From Eggerthella timonensis (GTDB lineage Bacteria; Actinomycetota; Coriobacteriia; Coriobacteriales; Eggerthellaceae): a stretch of 64,000 nt of DNA. This document shows, piece by piece, positions 27,462-36,387 of the stretch. The first letter of the stretch is position 1. The number at the start of each line of letters is the position of its first letter. A model generated the notes under the pieces. It had not been told where the DNA came from. It saw only the letters and a list, made by a program, of their open reading frames with translations, and searched no databases. A program made the translations under genes and the position numbers. The stretch is from positions 2,032,539 through 2,096,538 of the forward strand of contig NZ_FXXA01000002.1 of NCBI RefSeq assembly GCF_900184265.1. The letters run 5' to 3'.

Positions 27462-28262
27462 ATGGAGCGGAGCGACATGAGCGGAAACTGCATAGCATGC
27501 CAGGACAAGCCGTCCGCGCCGCGCGTGGTGGTCGTGGGCCTGGCCAGCTGCTTCGGCTGCCAGCTGCAGGTCACGAACGCCGAGGCGCACCTGCTGGACG
27601 TGCTCGGTCAGATCGACCTGCGCTACTGGCAGCTGGCCTCGAGCGATCCCATGCCCGAGGACTTCGACGTGGCCGTCATAGAGGGCGCCGTCACCACCGA
27701 GGAGGCCGAAGGCCTCGTGCGCAGCCTGCGCGAGAAGGCCGGAGCCGTCATCGCCGTGGGCGCGTGCGCCACGACGGCGGGCATCCCGGGCATGGCCGCC
27801 GACGGGTTCCTCGAGCGACCGGGCCAGGTGTACGAGCGGGTGCCGTCGGCCTGCGGCGACATGGTGGCCCCGCGCGCGGTGGGAGCCGTCATCGACGTGG
27901 ACTACGAGGTGCGTGCATGCCCCATCGACTCGTACGACTTCATCGACGTGCTGCAGCGCGCGCTGTACGGCTCGAACAAAGCCTACCCCTCGCGCACGAT
28001 GTGCGGCGACTGCAAGCGCAACGAGACGAGCTGCTTCTTCGGCAAAGGCCAGCTGTGCCTGGGCCTCGTGACCAGGGCCGGCTGCGGCGCGAAGTGCGTG
28101 AACCTGGGACGGCCATGCAACGGCTGCCGAGGGCTGTCGCCCGACGCGAACCTCGAATCGGCCCGCGACGCGGTGGCGCGCTACGGCGTGTCGGTCGCCG
28201 ACTTCGATCAGGCGCTCGAGATGTTCAACCAGACGAATCCCGCCCTTGCGGGCAGCGAGTGA
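27462..28262 (+). CDS. Cytosolic [NiFe] hydrogenase small (delta) subunit
   Basis: 266 residues; start at 27462, or 27477, which has the better GGAG spacing. VVVVGLASCFGCQLQV carries the first cysteines of the proximal Fe-S cluster, and AVIEGAVT and VGACATTAGIPGM are the conserved small-subunit loops. Later cysteines in RTMCGDCKRNETSCFFGKGQLC and GRPCNGCRG fit the remaining cluster ligands. There is no Tat signal and no C-terminal membrane helix, so unlike the hydrogenase at 61 kb this one stays in the cytoplasm. Confidence 0.9.
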   Translation: MERSDMSGNCIACQDKPSAPRVVVVGLASCFGCQLQVTNAEAHLLDVLGQIDLRYWQLASSDPMPEDFDVAVIEGAVTTEEAEGLVRSLREKAGAVIAVGACATTAGIPGMAADGFLERPGQVYERVPSACGDMVAPRAVGAVIDVDYEVRACPIDSYDFIDVLQRALYGSNKAYPSRTMCGDCKRNETSCFFGKGQLCLGLVTRAGCGAKCVNLGRPCNGCRGLSPDANLESARDAVARYGVSVADFDQALEMFNQTNPALAGSE

Positions 28263-28273
28263 GGACGGATCCC

Positions 28274-29566
28274 ATGACGAAAACCGCAATTCACGTCGAC
28301 CACATCGCCCGCGTCGAAGGCCATGGCAACGTGCACGTGGTCATCGAGGACGGGGCGGTGAAGACGGTCGAGATGAACGTCGTCGAGCCCGCCCGCCTGT
28401 TCGAGAGCATGGTGCGCGGCCGCCGCTTCGAGGAGGTGCCCTACATCGCCTCGCGCATCTGCGGCATCTGCTCGTCGAGCCACGTGGTGACCGACCTCAA
28501 GGCCATCGAGCGCGTCTTCGGCGTGGAGGTGACCGACCGCACGCGCGCCCTGCGCGAGCTTTTGGTGTACGGCTCCTACTTGCAGAACCACGCGTCTCAC
28601 CTGTTCGTGTTCGCCGCTCCCGACTTCCTCGGCATGCCGAGCGTGTTCCCGCTGGCCCAGACCGACCCCGAGCTGTTCGAGCAGGCACTCGGCCTCAAGG
28701 CGCTCGGCAACGAGCTGTGCACGCGGGTGGGCGGCCGCAGCATCCATCCCATCACCGCCGTGGTGGGCGGCTTCACGCACGAGATCGAGCCGTCGGAGTA
28801 CCTCGAGCTGGCCGCCAAGATGGACGCCGCGATGGACTTCGCCCTGGAGGCGGTCGACCTGTTCCGCGGCTTCAAGGTGCCCGCCATCGCCACGGCGGGC
28901 GACATGCTGGCCATGGTGGAGGACGACTACTACCCGGTGGAGTGCTCCGACAACGCGTTCTTCCTGAACGCCGGCATCGTGTTCGATGCGAACGAGGTGC
29001 AGGAGCGCATCGAGGAGTACGGCGTGCCGCACTCGGCCGCGCTGCTGGCCCGCGTGCGCGAGACCGGGTCGCCGTACTTCACGGGCGCGCTCGCCCGCAT
29101 CAACGCCTCGTGGCAGAACCTCGGCCAGAACGCCAAGGTGGCCGCGGCGAAGGCGGGTCTGCGCCCGCCCGAGGCCAACCCGTTCATGAACAACGTGGCC
29201 CAGGCCGTGGAGATCGTGGACGCGCTCGACCGCTGCGCCAACCTCTGCCGCATGCTGGCCGAGCCCGGCGCCATCGCCAGCTCGAGCGAGCCCGTGCCCT
29301 TCGAGGTGAAGGCCGGCCGCGCCGTGGGCTTCACCGAGGCGCCGCGCGGCGCGCTGTTCCACGACCTCACGCTGGACGGCGAGGGCCGCGTGACGCACGC
29401 GTCCATCCTCACGCCCACGGCCCAGAACGTGGCGAACCTCGAGGCCGACATGCGCCTTCTGGCCGAGACGCTCGTCGCCGACGGGGCGGCGGAGGACGTC
29501 GTCCGCCTCGAGATCGAGAAGCTCGTCCGCGCCTACGACCCCTGCCTCAGCTGCAGCGTGCACTGA
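28274..29566 (+). CDS. Cytosolic [NiFe] hydrogenase large (alpha) catalytic subunit
   Basis: 430 residues. The [NiFe] ligands are RICGICSSSH (C63, C66, with H70) near the N-terminus and DPCLSCSVH (C424, C427, H430) at the C-terminus. It fits group 3 (bidirectional, pyridine-nucleotide-linked) in length and in its operon of beta, gamma and delta subunits. The protein stops exactly at H430: the usual C-terminal peptide removed by a maturation protease is absent. AGGACGG precedes the ATG, and a strong terminator follows. No hydrogenase maturation genes are present in the operon. Confidence 0.92.
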   Translation: MTKTAIHVDHIARVEGHGNVHVVIEDGAVKTVEMNVVEPARLFESMVRGRRFEEVPYIASRICGICSSSHVVTDLKAIERVFGVEVTDRTRALRELLVYGSYLQNHASHLFVFAAPDFLGMPSVFPLAQTDPELFEQALGLKALGNELCTRVGGRSIHPITAVVGGFTHEIEPSEYLELAAKMDAAMDFALEAVDLFRGFKVPAIATAGDMLAMVEDDYYPVECSDNAFFLNAGIVFDANEVQERIEEYGVPHSAALLARVRETGSPYFTGALARINASWQNLGQNAKVAAAKAGLRPPEANPFMNNVAQAVEIVDALDRCANLCRMLAEPGAIASSSEPVPFEVKAGRAVGFTEAPRGALFHDLTLDGEGRVTHASILTPTAQNVANLEADMRLLAETLVADGAAEDVVRLEIEKLVRAYDPCLSCSVH

Positions 29567-29579
29567 GTGAGCCCCGACG

Positions 29580-29611
29580 AAGGCGCCGGTCCGGAACCGG
29601 CGCCTTTTTTT
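29580..29611 (+). terminator. Terminator of the cytosolic hydrogenase operon
   Basis: Perfect 11-bp stem AAGGCGCCGGT (29580-29590) with ACCGGCGCCTT (29596-29606), followed by a run of seven T. Confidence 0.92.
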
Positions 29612-29656
29612 GCGCTCCAGCGCTCGGTAACCATATGTTGTAAATTCATAGTATAT

Positions 29657-29685
29657 TTGCAGCTGCTTCTTGCTGGCGGTATAAT
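29657..29685 (+). promoter_or_regulatory. Promoter of the toxin-antitoxin operon
   Basis: TTGCAG (29657-29662), 17-bp spacer, TATAAT (29680-29685), 23 bp before the antitoxin ATG. The flanking DNA is AT-rich, and the imperfect dyad around ACCATATG…ATAGTATAT may be the autorepression site. Confidence 0.65.
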
Positions 29686-29708
29686 GGCGGCAAAAGAGAG
29701 GAGCAGCC

Positions 29709-29999
29709 ATGCCTATCGTCAAACCGCTTTCGGATTTCAACCGCAACCAGTCGTCGATCATCGACGAGCTCGAACAGACGCAACGGCCCATATACCTCAC
29801 GCGCAATGGGACCGCGTCGATCGTGGTCATGGACGCTGGGGCGTTCGATCGGGCCATGTCGTTTCGCGCGAGCGCCTACGCGAACGAGATGCGCGTGTAC
29901 GACAGCCTGATGAAGGGGTACGACGACGTCCGGCAGGGACGCGTGGTCGATGCCGATCGGGCGGAAGAGGAGATCAGGCGCGCGAAGGGCTGGTCGTAG
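29709..29999 (+). CDS. Phd/YefM-family antitoxin
   Basis: 96 residues. The N-terminus MPIVKPLSDFNRNQSSIIDEL and PIYLTRNGTASIVVMD form the Phd/YefM DNA-binding fold; the C-terminal third is acidic and basic, as expected for the toxin-wrapping tail. It ends 3 bp before the toxin gene. GAGAGGAG precedes the start. It should repress the operon and neutralise the toxin. Confidence 0.87.
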   Translation: MPIVKPLSDFNRNQSSIIDELEQTQRPIYLTRNGTASIVVMDAGAFDRAMSFRASAYANEMRVYDSLMKGYDDVRQGRVVDADRAEEEIRRAKGWS

Positions 30000-30002
30000 G
30001 CT

Positions 30003-30332
30003 ATGGACGAGGGTTGGACGACGGTCTACACCCGAAGCGCCATCGATTTCATCGTGGCCGAGGTACGGAGCGAACGCGTTGCGGAGAAGCTGTTCTCGTA
30101 TCGCGCGCTGCTGGAAACCGCCCCCGATCTCGGTCGGGCATACGATCCGGATTATCCCGCTGCGCGCCCTCCGTTTCCGTGTCGCTGCATCGCCGTTCCC
30201 GATACGCCGTTTTCGCTGTACTATCTCAAGGACGACGACCTGCGCCGCATAGTCGTCTTCTGCATCGAATATCAACGAACCGAACCCAACGCGCGCTTCT
30301 CGTCATTCGATTGGTCGGTCGTGGATTGGTGA
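30003..30332 (+). CDS. RelE/ParE-superfamily toxin
   Basis: 109 residues, coupled to the antitoxin. It shows the small RelE/ParE pattern: TVYTRSAIDFIVAEV at the start, a central PDLGRAYDPDYPAARPPFPCRCIAV strand region and LYYLKDDDLRRIVVFCIEYQR near the end. The middle has more Pro than usual. Whether it cleaves mRNA (RelE) or poisons gyrase (ParE) cannot be judged by eye. Confidence 0.75.
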   Translation: MDEGWTTVYTRSAIDFIVAEVRSERVAEKLFSYRALLETAPDLGRAYDPDYPAARPPFPCRCIAVPDTPFSLYYLKDDDLRRIVVFCIEYQRTEPNARFSSFDWSVVDW

Positions 30333-30414
30333 CGAGCGGGTTCGCCCGGGTCCCGGGTCCGTCTGCCGGGGCGGGTGTGCCCCTCGTGGATTTTCATCAT
30401 CGAGTCAACGCCTG

Positions 30415-30423
30415 TGCTAGAAT
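30415..30423 (+). promoter_or_regulatory. Extended -10 promoter of mreB
   Basis: TGCTAGAAT is an extended -10 (TGnTAnnnT), 39 bp before the mreB start. No good -35 is visible, as is normal for extended -10 promoters. Confidence 0.5.
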
Positions 30424-30462
30424 TCGGTTTCACCTGGAATCGAGATTCAAGGGGTTTCCTGT

Positions 30463-31518
30463 ATGTCCTTCTTAGATATGTTTTCGGGTTTGACCGGCCA
30501 GATGTCCACGGACATGGCCATCGACCTCGGAACTGCTAATACATTGGTCGCCATCCCTGGCGAGGGTATCGTTGTGAACGAGCCCTCGGTCGTCGCCATC
30601 GAGAAGGCCACCCATCGCGTGCTCGCGGTGGGCCATGAAGCCAAGAACATGATCAACCACACGCCCGAGGCGTTCTCCGCCGAGCACCCGCTGCACGACG
30701 GCGTGGTCGCCGACTACGACGTGACGGAGGCCATGATCTCGGCGTTCATCGGCAAGGCGGCGCCGCGCAAGTACCCCTGGCAGGCCAAGCCCCGCATCGT
30801 CATCTGCATCCCGTGCGGCGCCACCTCGGTGGAGAAGCGCGCGGTGTTCGAGGCCGCCGTCCAGGCCGGCGCGCGCCAGGCCTACCTCATCGAGGAGCCG
30901 ATGGCCGCGGCCATGGGCGCCGACCTGCCCGTCACCGAGCCCACGGGTTCCATGGTGGTGGACATCGGCGGCGGCACCACGGAAGTGGCCGTCATCTCGC
31001 TCGGCGGCATCGTCACCTCGTCGTCGCTGCGCCTGGCCGGCAACCGCATGGACGAGGCCATCGCCATGCACCTGCGCGACCTTCTGGGCATCAAGATCGG
31101 CGAGCGCACGGCCGAGATCATCAAGATCAAGATCGGCTCCATCCTGCCGTTCGAGGACGGCCGCGAGCGCGACATGATCATCTCCGGCCAGGACGTGATC
31201 ACCGAGCAGCCGAAGGAAGTGACCATCCAGTCCGAGGACGTGCGCGCCGCCTTGCAGGCCCCCTGCGAGGAAATGGTCGTGCACATCAAGGAGACGTTCA
31301 AGAAGACGAACCCCGATCTCGCCTCCGACATCATCCAGAACGGCATCCTGCTGACGGGCGGCGGCGGCCTTTTGTCCGGCCTCGACCGCTACCTCACCGA
31401 CAAGCTGGAGATCCCCGTGTGGACGAGCGAGACGGCGCTCACGAACGTGGTCATGGGCTGCCTCAAGGTGCTCGAGACGCCGACGGCGCTCAAGCAGACG
31501 CTCATGCGCTCGAAATAA
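30463..31518 (+). CDS. mreB: Rod-shape actin homologue MreB
   Basis: 351 residues with the actin-fold phosphate and connect motifs: MAIDLGTANTLVAIPGEG, VVDIGGGTTEVAVISLGG and ILLTGGGGLLSGLD. It forms membrane-associated filaments that guide lateral wall synthesis. It heads a run of six same-direction genes (mreB, mreC, mreD, PBP2, rodA, DUF697). Confidence 0.96.
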   Translation: MSFLDMFSGLTGQMSTDMAIDLGTANTLVAIPGEGIVVNEPSVVAIEKATHRVLAVGHEAKNMINHTPEAFSAEHPLHDGVVADYDVTEAMISAFIGKAAPRKYPWQAKPRIVICIPCGATSVEKRAVFEAAVQAGARQAYLIEEPMAAAMGADLPVTEPTGSMVVDIGGGTTEVAVISLGGIVTSSSLRLAGNRMDEAIAMHLRDLLGIKIGERTAEIIKIKIGSILPFEDGRERDMIISGQDVITEQPKEVTIQSEDVRAALQAPCEEMVVHIKETFKKTNPDLASDIIQNGILLTGGGGLLSGLDRYLTDKLEIPVWTSETALTNVVMGCLKVLETPTALKQTLMRSK

Positions 31519-31536
31519 GGCTGAGCCGACTCGTCT

Positions 31537-32424
31537 ATGGCGCTTAATTTCCAACAGAGAAGCTCGGTGTTCCTGCGCCGAGTTCTGCTCGTCGCATTCC
31601 TCGTCATATCGCTTGCGCTCGTGACGCTGTACTCGCGCGAGGGCCAGGACGGCCCGCTGCACGCGATCCAGAGCGGCGTGTCGGGAGCCGTCGCGCCCCT
31701 GAAGTTCGTCGGCGCGGTCGCGAACTCGGGCGTGAACAGCGCCGGCGAGAGCTTCGGCAACCTCACGGCCGACGAGAGCACGCTGTCGGGCCTGCGCGAG
31801 AGCAACGCCGAGCTGCGCGAGCTGCTGAGCCAGGCCGACGAGTACAAGCAGGAGGCCCAGCGCCTCCAGCAGCTGCTCGACCTCAAGGACCTGTACGAGA
31901 TCGACGGCGTGGGCGCGCGCGTGGTTGGCAACCCCGACGAGGCGTGGAGCCAGACCGTCACCATCGACAAGGGCACCGCCGACGGGGTGGAGACCGGCTT
32001 GACGGTGATGGGCACCTCCGGCGTCGTCGGCCAGGTGTACAGCGCTGCCGAGCACACCGCCAAGGTGCGCCTGCTCACCGATCCCGATTCCGGCGCCGCG
32101 GCGCGCGTGGAGTCGAGCCGCGCCGAAGGCGTGGTGCGCGGATCGCTCGAGGGGCTGCTGTACCTCGAGAACCTCGACGCCGATGCCGTGGTCAACCCCG
32201 GCGACGTGGTGGTCACGTCCGGATTGGGCGGCAGCTACGCGCCCGGCCTCATCATCGGCACCGTGGTGAAGGTCGACACCCGCCAAGGCGAGTCCACGCG
32301 CCGCGTGGTCGTGTCGCCGAACGACACGACGGGAGCCCTCGAAGAGGTGCTCGTCGTGTTCGGCGTGGGCGCCGGAGACGACACCGACGAAAACGACGGC
32401 AACGAAGGAGGCGATGCGTCGTGA
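31537..32424 (+). CDS. mreC: Rod-shape protein MreC
   Basis: 295 residues. One N-terminal membrane helix (about 13-33), a coiled-coil (about 80-115, rich in Leu, Glu and Gln), then the beta-rich extracytoplasmic domain with GNPDEAWSQTVTIDKGTADGV and VVVTSGLGGSYAPGLIIGTV. It links MreB and MreD to PBP2. The tail after residue 280 is acidic and disordered. The stop overlaps the mreD start. Confidence 0.93.
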   Translation: MALNFQQRSSVFLRRVLLVAFLVISLALVTLYSREGQDGPLHAIQSGVSGAVAPLKFVGAVANSGVNSAGESFGNLTADESTLSGLRESNAELRELLSQADEYKQEAQRLQQLLDLKDLYEIDGVGARVVGNPDEAWSQTVTIDKGTADGVETGLTVMGTSGVVGQVYSAAEHTAKVRLLTDPDSGAAARVESSRAEGVVRGSLEGLLYLENLDADAVVNPGDVVVTSGLGGSYAPGLIIGTVVKVDTRQGESTRRVVVSPNDTTGALEEVLVVFGVGAGDDTDENDGNEGGDAS

Positions 32425-32948
32425 ACCTGACACGCGAGAGCATCGTCATCGCCGTCGGCGCGGTGGTCGCCCTGCTGCTGCAGATCGTGGTGGCTCCCAA
32501 CATCGCGCTGTTCTCGGCGCAGCCGAACATCCTGCTGGCGTACGTGCTCGTAGTGGCCATCGTGCGTCCGCTCGATGCCGGCCCCGTGCTGCCTTTCGCA
32601 TTGGGACTCGTCTGCGACCTGTTGGGCTCGGGCCCTGTCGGCGGCTACGCGTTCTTGTTCGTCATCGTGTCGTTCGTCGCGTCGCGCGCGTTCTCGGTGC
32701 TCGACAACGATACGCTGTTCATGCCCCTGACCATCTTCGTCATCGCGACGTTCGCCGTGGAGATGCTGTACGGCGCGCTGCTCATCGGGCTGGGCCTGTC
32801 GGTGAGCCCCGTGGACGCGTTTCTGTACCGCGCCCTGCCGTGCACGCTGTACGACTGCGCCATCGGCCTCGTGCTGTATCCGATCATCGCGCGCCTGCTT
32901 GCCGACGGCGCGCAGGACCGCGGACCGCGCACGCCTCGGCTGCGGTAG
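32421..32948 (+). CDS. mreD: Rod-shape protein MreD
   Basis: 175 residues from a GTG at 32421 that overlaps the mreC stop (GTGA), with GGAGG 9 bp upstream. Five hydrophobic helices and the family pattern PNILLAYVLVVAIVRP with GLVCDLLGSGPVGGYAF. The frame is open further upstream, but that stretch is mreC in another frame. Confidence 0.87.
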   Translation: MNLTRESIVIAVGAVVALLLQIVVAPNIALFSAQPNILLAYVLVVAIVRPLDAGPVLPFALGLVCDLLGSGPVGGYAFLFVIVSFVASRAFSVLDNDTLFMPLTIFVIATFAVEMLYGALLIGLGLSVSPVDAFLYRALPCTLYDCAIGLVLYPIIARLLADGAQDRGPRTPRLR

Positions 32949-32960
32949 GGGGCGTTTGCC

Positions 32961-35156
32961 GTGATCGCCGCCATCGCCGCCGCCATCGTCACGCTCGTCG
33001 TGGCAATCATCGTCGTTTCCGTCGTGTTCGTCGTGCGCAACAACACGAAGTCGTCGAACGTGAGCGTGAAGAAGGACGTCCGCTCCATCAGCTCGGTGGG
33101 GGTGAAGTCGAGCCTTGGGAACGCGGGCGGCCACGTCAACGGCTCGATGCAGGCGCGCCCCGGCTCCGCGCAGCGCCCGGCATCCAACCCGGCCGACAAC
33201 CTCAAATCGCGGTTCGTGGCCATGGGCGTGCTGGCCGCCGGCATCTTCGGAACGTTGACGGCGAAGCTGTGGACCATGCAGGTGCTGTCGTCGGACGCGT
33301 ATCGCAGCAAGGCCGACGACAACCAATACGCCACCGTGTCCACGCCCGCGCCGCGCGGCTACATCTGCGATGCCAACGGGCTGCCGCTCGTGAAGAACCG
33401 CGTGTCGCTCACCGTGCTGGCCGACGCGGAAGTGGCCAACGACCGCGACGTCGTGCAACGCCTGTCCGCAGTGCTCGGCATCCCGTACAACGTGGTGCGC
33501 CAGCGCATCCAGGATGCGACGGGCGGCGCCCAGAGCCAGCGCGTCGTGGCGAGCGACGTGCGGCTGCGCGACGTCGCCTTCATCACCGAGCACTCCGACG
33601 CGTTCCCCGGCATCAAGACCGAGGAGCGTTACGTGCGCGATTATCCCTACGGCGCGCTCGCGGCGCACGTGGTGGGGTATACGGGTTCGGTTACCGAAGA
33701 CGGTCTGAAGACCGTCGGCGAAGGCCGCGACGTGGAATTGGGCGACGACATGGGAACGTCGGGCATCGAGCTGCAGTACGATCGTCTGCTGGCGGGCGAG
33801 CATGGCAAGCGCAAGGTGGTGGCCAACGCCGATGGCGAGGTGGTGCGCGTGGTGAGCGAGACCCAGCCCACGAAGGGATCCGACGTGTACCTCGCCCTCA
33901 AGGGGCCGGTGCAGTACGTGGCCGATCGCGAGCTGGCCGCGCTCATCGCGCCCGAGAACGGGACGATCGGCACGGGCAGTGGCGTGGCTGGCTCGGTGGT
34001 GGTCATGGACCTGCGCGACGGCGGCATCGTCGCCATGGCGAACTACCCCACCTTTTCGCCCGATGAGTTCACGGGCGGCGTTTCAGAGGACGTGTACGCT
34101 GTGTACAATTCCGTAGAAGCGCAGAAGCCGCTGCTCAACCGTGCCATCGCGGGTACATACCCCGCGGCATCGACGTACAAGACGTTCACGGGCCTCGCGG
34201 CGCTGGCGAACGGCTTCGCCGACATGAAGCGCACGTGGACGTGCGGCGGTTCGTGGGACGGCTGGGGCACGGGCCAGGAGCAGATGTGCTGGAACCACTC
34301 GGGCCATGGCACGCTCGACCTGCGCGGCGGCATCGTACAGTCGTGCGACGTCGTGTTCTACCAGATCGCGCACGATTTTTTTGAGGCAAGCTCCCTTTCC
34401 AACAATCCGTCGCCGACGGCGAGCAATACCGCTCTGCAGGACTATCTCGCGAAGTTCCACTTCGACCAGTACACCGGCATCGATCTGGGCGGCGAATCCG
34501 TGGGCGTCATCCCCACGCCCGAGTGGAAGGCGGAGCATTTCCGCAACACGCCTGAGGAGGCGGTGTGGAAGGGCGGCGATATGACGAACATGATCATCGG
34601 CCAAGGCTACGTCCTCGTCACGCCCCTGCAGGTGGCCGTGGCCTACGGCGCCGTCGCCACCGGCAAGCTGCTGAAGCCGCACCTGCTCAAAGAGGTGCGC
34701 AACGCGAGCGGCGACGTGGCCGCCACCCGCAAGGTGGAGACGGCGGGAGAGCTCGACGTCCCCGAGGAGAACCTGGCCTTCATGCGCGATGCCCTCAACG
34801 GCGTGGCCACCGACAACGCCGACGTGTCGAAGCTGCTGGGCGAGCAGGGCATCGATCCGGCCACCGTGGCGTGCAAGACGGGTACCGCCGAGTACACCGA
34901 CATGGCCGACACCGCCTGGTTCGCCTGCTACGCGCCGGTGGACGACCCCCGGTACGTGGTGACCTGCGTGGTCGAGCACGGCGGCGGCGGTTCGGCCGTG
35001 GCCGCCCCGCTCGGTGCGAAGGTGCTGGCGGCGGCGCTTGCGAGCGATGCCGCTGCCGAGGAGGATCCGGGCGCCGGCATGGGCGTGGTCGCCGGATCTA
35101 CGGGAAAATCGCTCGAGGGCGCGGGCGCCGCGACGTCCGGCGGACGTACCGACTAA
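32961..35156 (+). CDS. mrdA: Penicillin-binding protein 2 (elongasome transpeptidase)
   Basis: 731 residues from a GTG with AGGGGG 8 bp upstream. Class B PBP: a dimerisation domain follows RGYICDANGLPLVKN, and the transpeptidase has PAASTYKTF (S404, K407), a second motif QSCD (S461) and CKTGTAEY (K639). Unusually there are two N-terminal hydrophobic helices (about 3-26 and 86-103) separated by a 60-residue Ser/Asn/Gly-rich linker; most PBP2 proteins have one. The C-terminal tail (about 700-731) is low-complexity. It works with RodA, encoded next. Confidence 0.93.
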   Translation: MIAAIAAAIVTLVVAIIVVSVVFVVRNNTKSSNVSVKKDVRSISSVGVKSSLGNAGGHVNGSMQARPGSAQRPASNPADNLKSRFVAMGVLAAGIFGTLTAKLWTMQVLSSDAYRSKADDNQYATVSTPAPRGYICDANGLPLVKNRVSLTVLADAEVANDRDVVQRLSAVLGIPYNVVRQRIQDATGGAQSQRVVASDVRLRDVAFITEHSDAFPGIKTEERYVRDYPYGALAAHVVGYTGSVTEDGLKTVGEGRDVELGDDMGTSGIELQYDRLLAGEHGKRKVVANADGEVVRVVSETQPTKGSDVYLALKGPVQYVADRELAALIAPENGTIGTGSGVAGSVVVMDLRDGGIVAMANYPTFSPDEFTGGVSEDVYAVYNSVEAQKPLLNRAIAGTYPAASTYKTFTGLAALANGFADMKRTWTCGGSWDGWGTGQEQMCWNHSGHGTLDLRGGIVQSCDVVFYQIAHDFFEASSLSNNPSPTASNTALQDYLAKFHFDQYTGIDLGGESVGVIPTPEWKAEHFRNTPEEAVWKGGDMTNMIIGQGYVLVTPLQVAVAYGAVATGKLLKPHLLKEVRNASGDVAATRKVETAGELDVPEENLAFMRDALNGVATDNADVSKLLGEQGIDPATVACKTGTAEYTDMADTAWFACYAPVDDPRYVVTCVVEHGGGGSAVAAPLGAKVLAAALASDAAAEEDPGAGMGVVAGSTGKSLEGAGAATSGGRTD

Positions 35157-35179
35157 ACGAGACGAGGAAAGGAGGCGTC

Positions 35180-36373
35180 ATGCCGCAGCTGCCGCAGATC
35201 GATTCCGTGAAGGCGCCCGACAAGATCGTGGCGCAGGCCACGCGCACGCGCCGGTTCCCCTGGCTCAACCTCCCGTTCATCCTCGTGATCGCGTTGCTGG
35301 TGTCGTACGGGCTCGTCATCCTGATGTCGGCGATAGCCAACGATCCCGACTACTCGTTCACGAACCAGCTGACAGGCGTCGCCCTGGGCGTCGTGTTCAT
35401 GGTGCTGGTCTGGCGCTTCGACTACCGACGGCTCTCGGACTTCACCACGATCTTCCTCGTCGTCAGCATCGTGCTCATCCTCTCGCCGCATGTTCCGGGC
35501 TTGGGAACCGACGCGGGCATGGGCGCGAAGAACTGGATCAAGCTGGGCATACAGGTGCAGCCCGGCGAGTTCGCCAAGATCACCGTCATCCTGCTGGACG
35601 CCAGCATCATGGCGCGTTACGGCGGCAGGCTCGACGACCCGCGCGAGTACGCCAAGGCGCTCGGCCTCATGCTCATCCCGTTCGCCTGCATCATGACGCA
35701 GCCCGACCTGGGCACGGGTCTCGTGTACCTGTTCATCGGGGCGGTCGCCTTGGTGGTGGGCGGCGCGCGTCCGAAGTACCTGCTGATCACGCTCGGGCTG
35801 TTCATCGCTGCCATCGTCGCCGTGTTTGTCGTGGACCAGGTGATCCACGATGCCACCGGCGAATACAAGCTGCTCAAGCAGTACCAGCGCAACCGTCTGC
35901 TCGTGTTCCTCGATCCCGACATCGACCCCACGGGAGAGAGCTACAACCTCAAGCAAGCCCAGATCGCCATCGGCTCGGGCGGCCTGTTCGGCAAGGGCCT
36001 GTTCCAGGGAACGCAGCACGCCCTGGGCATCCTGCCCGAGCCGGCCACCGACTTCATCTTCTGCGTGCTGGCCGAGGAACTGGGGTTTTTCGGTGTAATG
36101 GTGCTGCTGGCGCTGTACACGGCCCTCGTTTTGATATGCTTCCGTATTGCCGGCGCCTCGAGCGACCTGTTCGGCATGCTCATCGTCATGGGCGTCGTCG
36201 GCATGTGGTTGTTCCAGATTCTTGAAAACATCGGCATGGATTGCGGGCTCATGCCCATCACGGGCATCCCGCTGCCGTTCGTGAGCTACGGAGCGACGGG
36301 CATGGTGATGAACTTCATCATGCTCGGCATGATCGGCTCGGTTTGGACTCACAACATTCAGAAACAGCACTAG
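35180..36373 (+). CDS. rodA: SEDS glycosyltransferase RodA
   Basis: 397 residues, about ten membrane helices. SEDS signatures are visible: GMGAKNWIKLGIQVQPGEFAK, TQPDLGTGLVYL and the C-terminal TGIPLPFVSYGATGM. GAAAGGAGG precedes the ATG. It polymerises lipid II at the membrane as partner of the PBP2 encoded just upstream. In the stretch between the two, the E-rich loop QAQIAIGSGGLFGKGLFQG is the usual RodA/FtsW periplasmic motif. Confidence 0.95.
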   Translation: MPQLPQIDSVKAPDKIVAQATRTRRFPWLNLPFILVIALLVSYGLVILMSAIANDPDYSFTNQLTGVALGVVFMVLVWRFDYRRLSDFTTIFLVVSIVLILSPHVPGLGTDAGMGAKNWIKLGIQVQPGEFAKITVILLDASIMARYGGRLDDPREYAKALGLMLIPFACIMTQPDLGTGLVYLFIGAVALVVGGARPKYLLITLGLFIAAIVAVFVVDQVIHDATGEYKLLKQYQRNRLLVFLDPDIDPTGESYNLKQAQIAIGSGGLFGKGLFQGTQHALGILPEPATDFIFCVLAEELGFFGVMVLLALYTALVLICFRIAGASSDLFGMLIVMGVVGMWLFQILENIGMDCGLMPITGIPLPFVSYGATGMVMNFIMLGMIGSVWTHNIQKQH

Positions 36374-36387
36374 GAAAAGGGGCGGTT

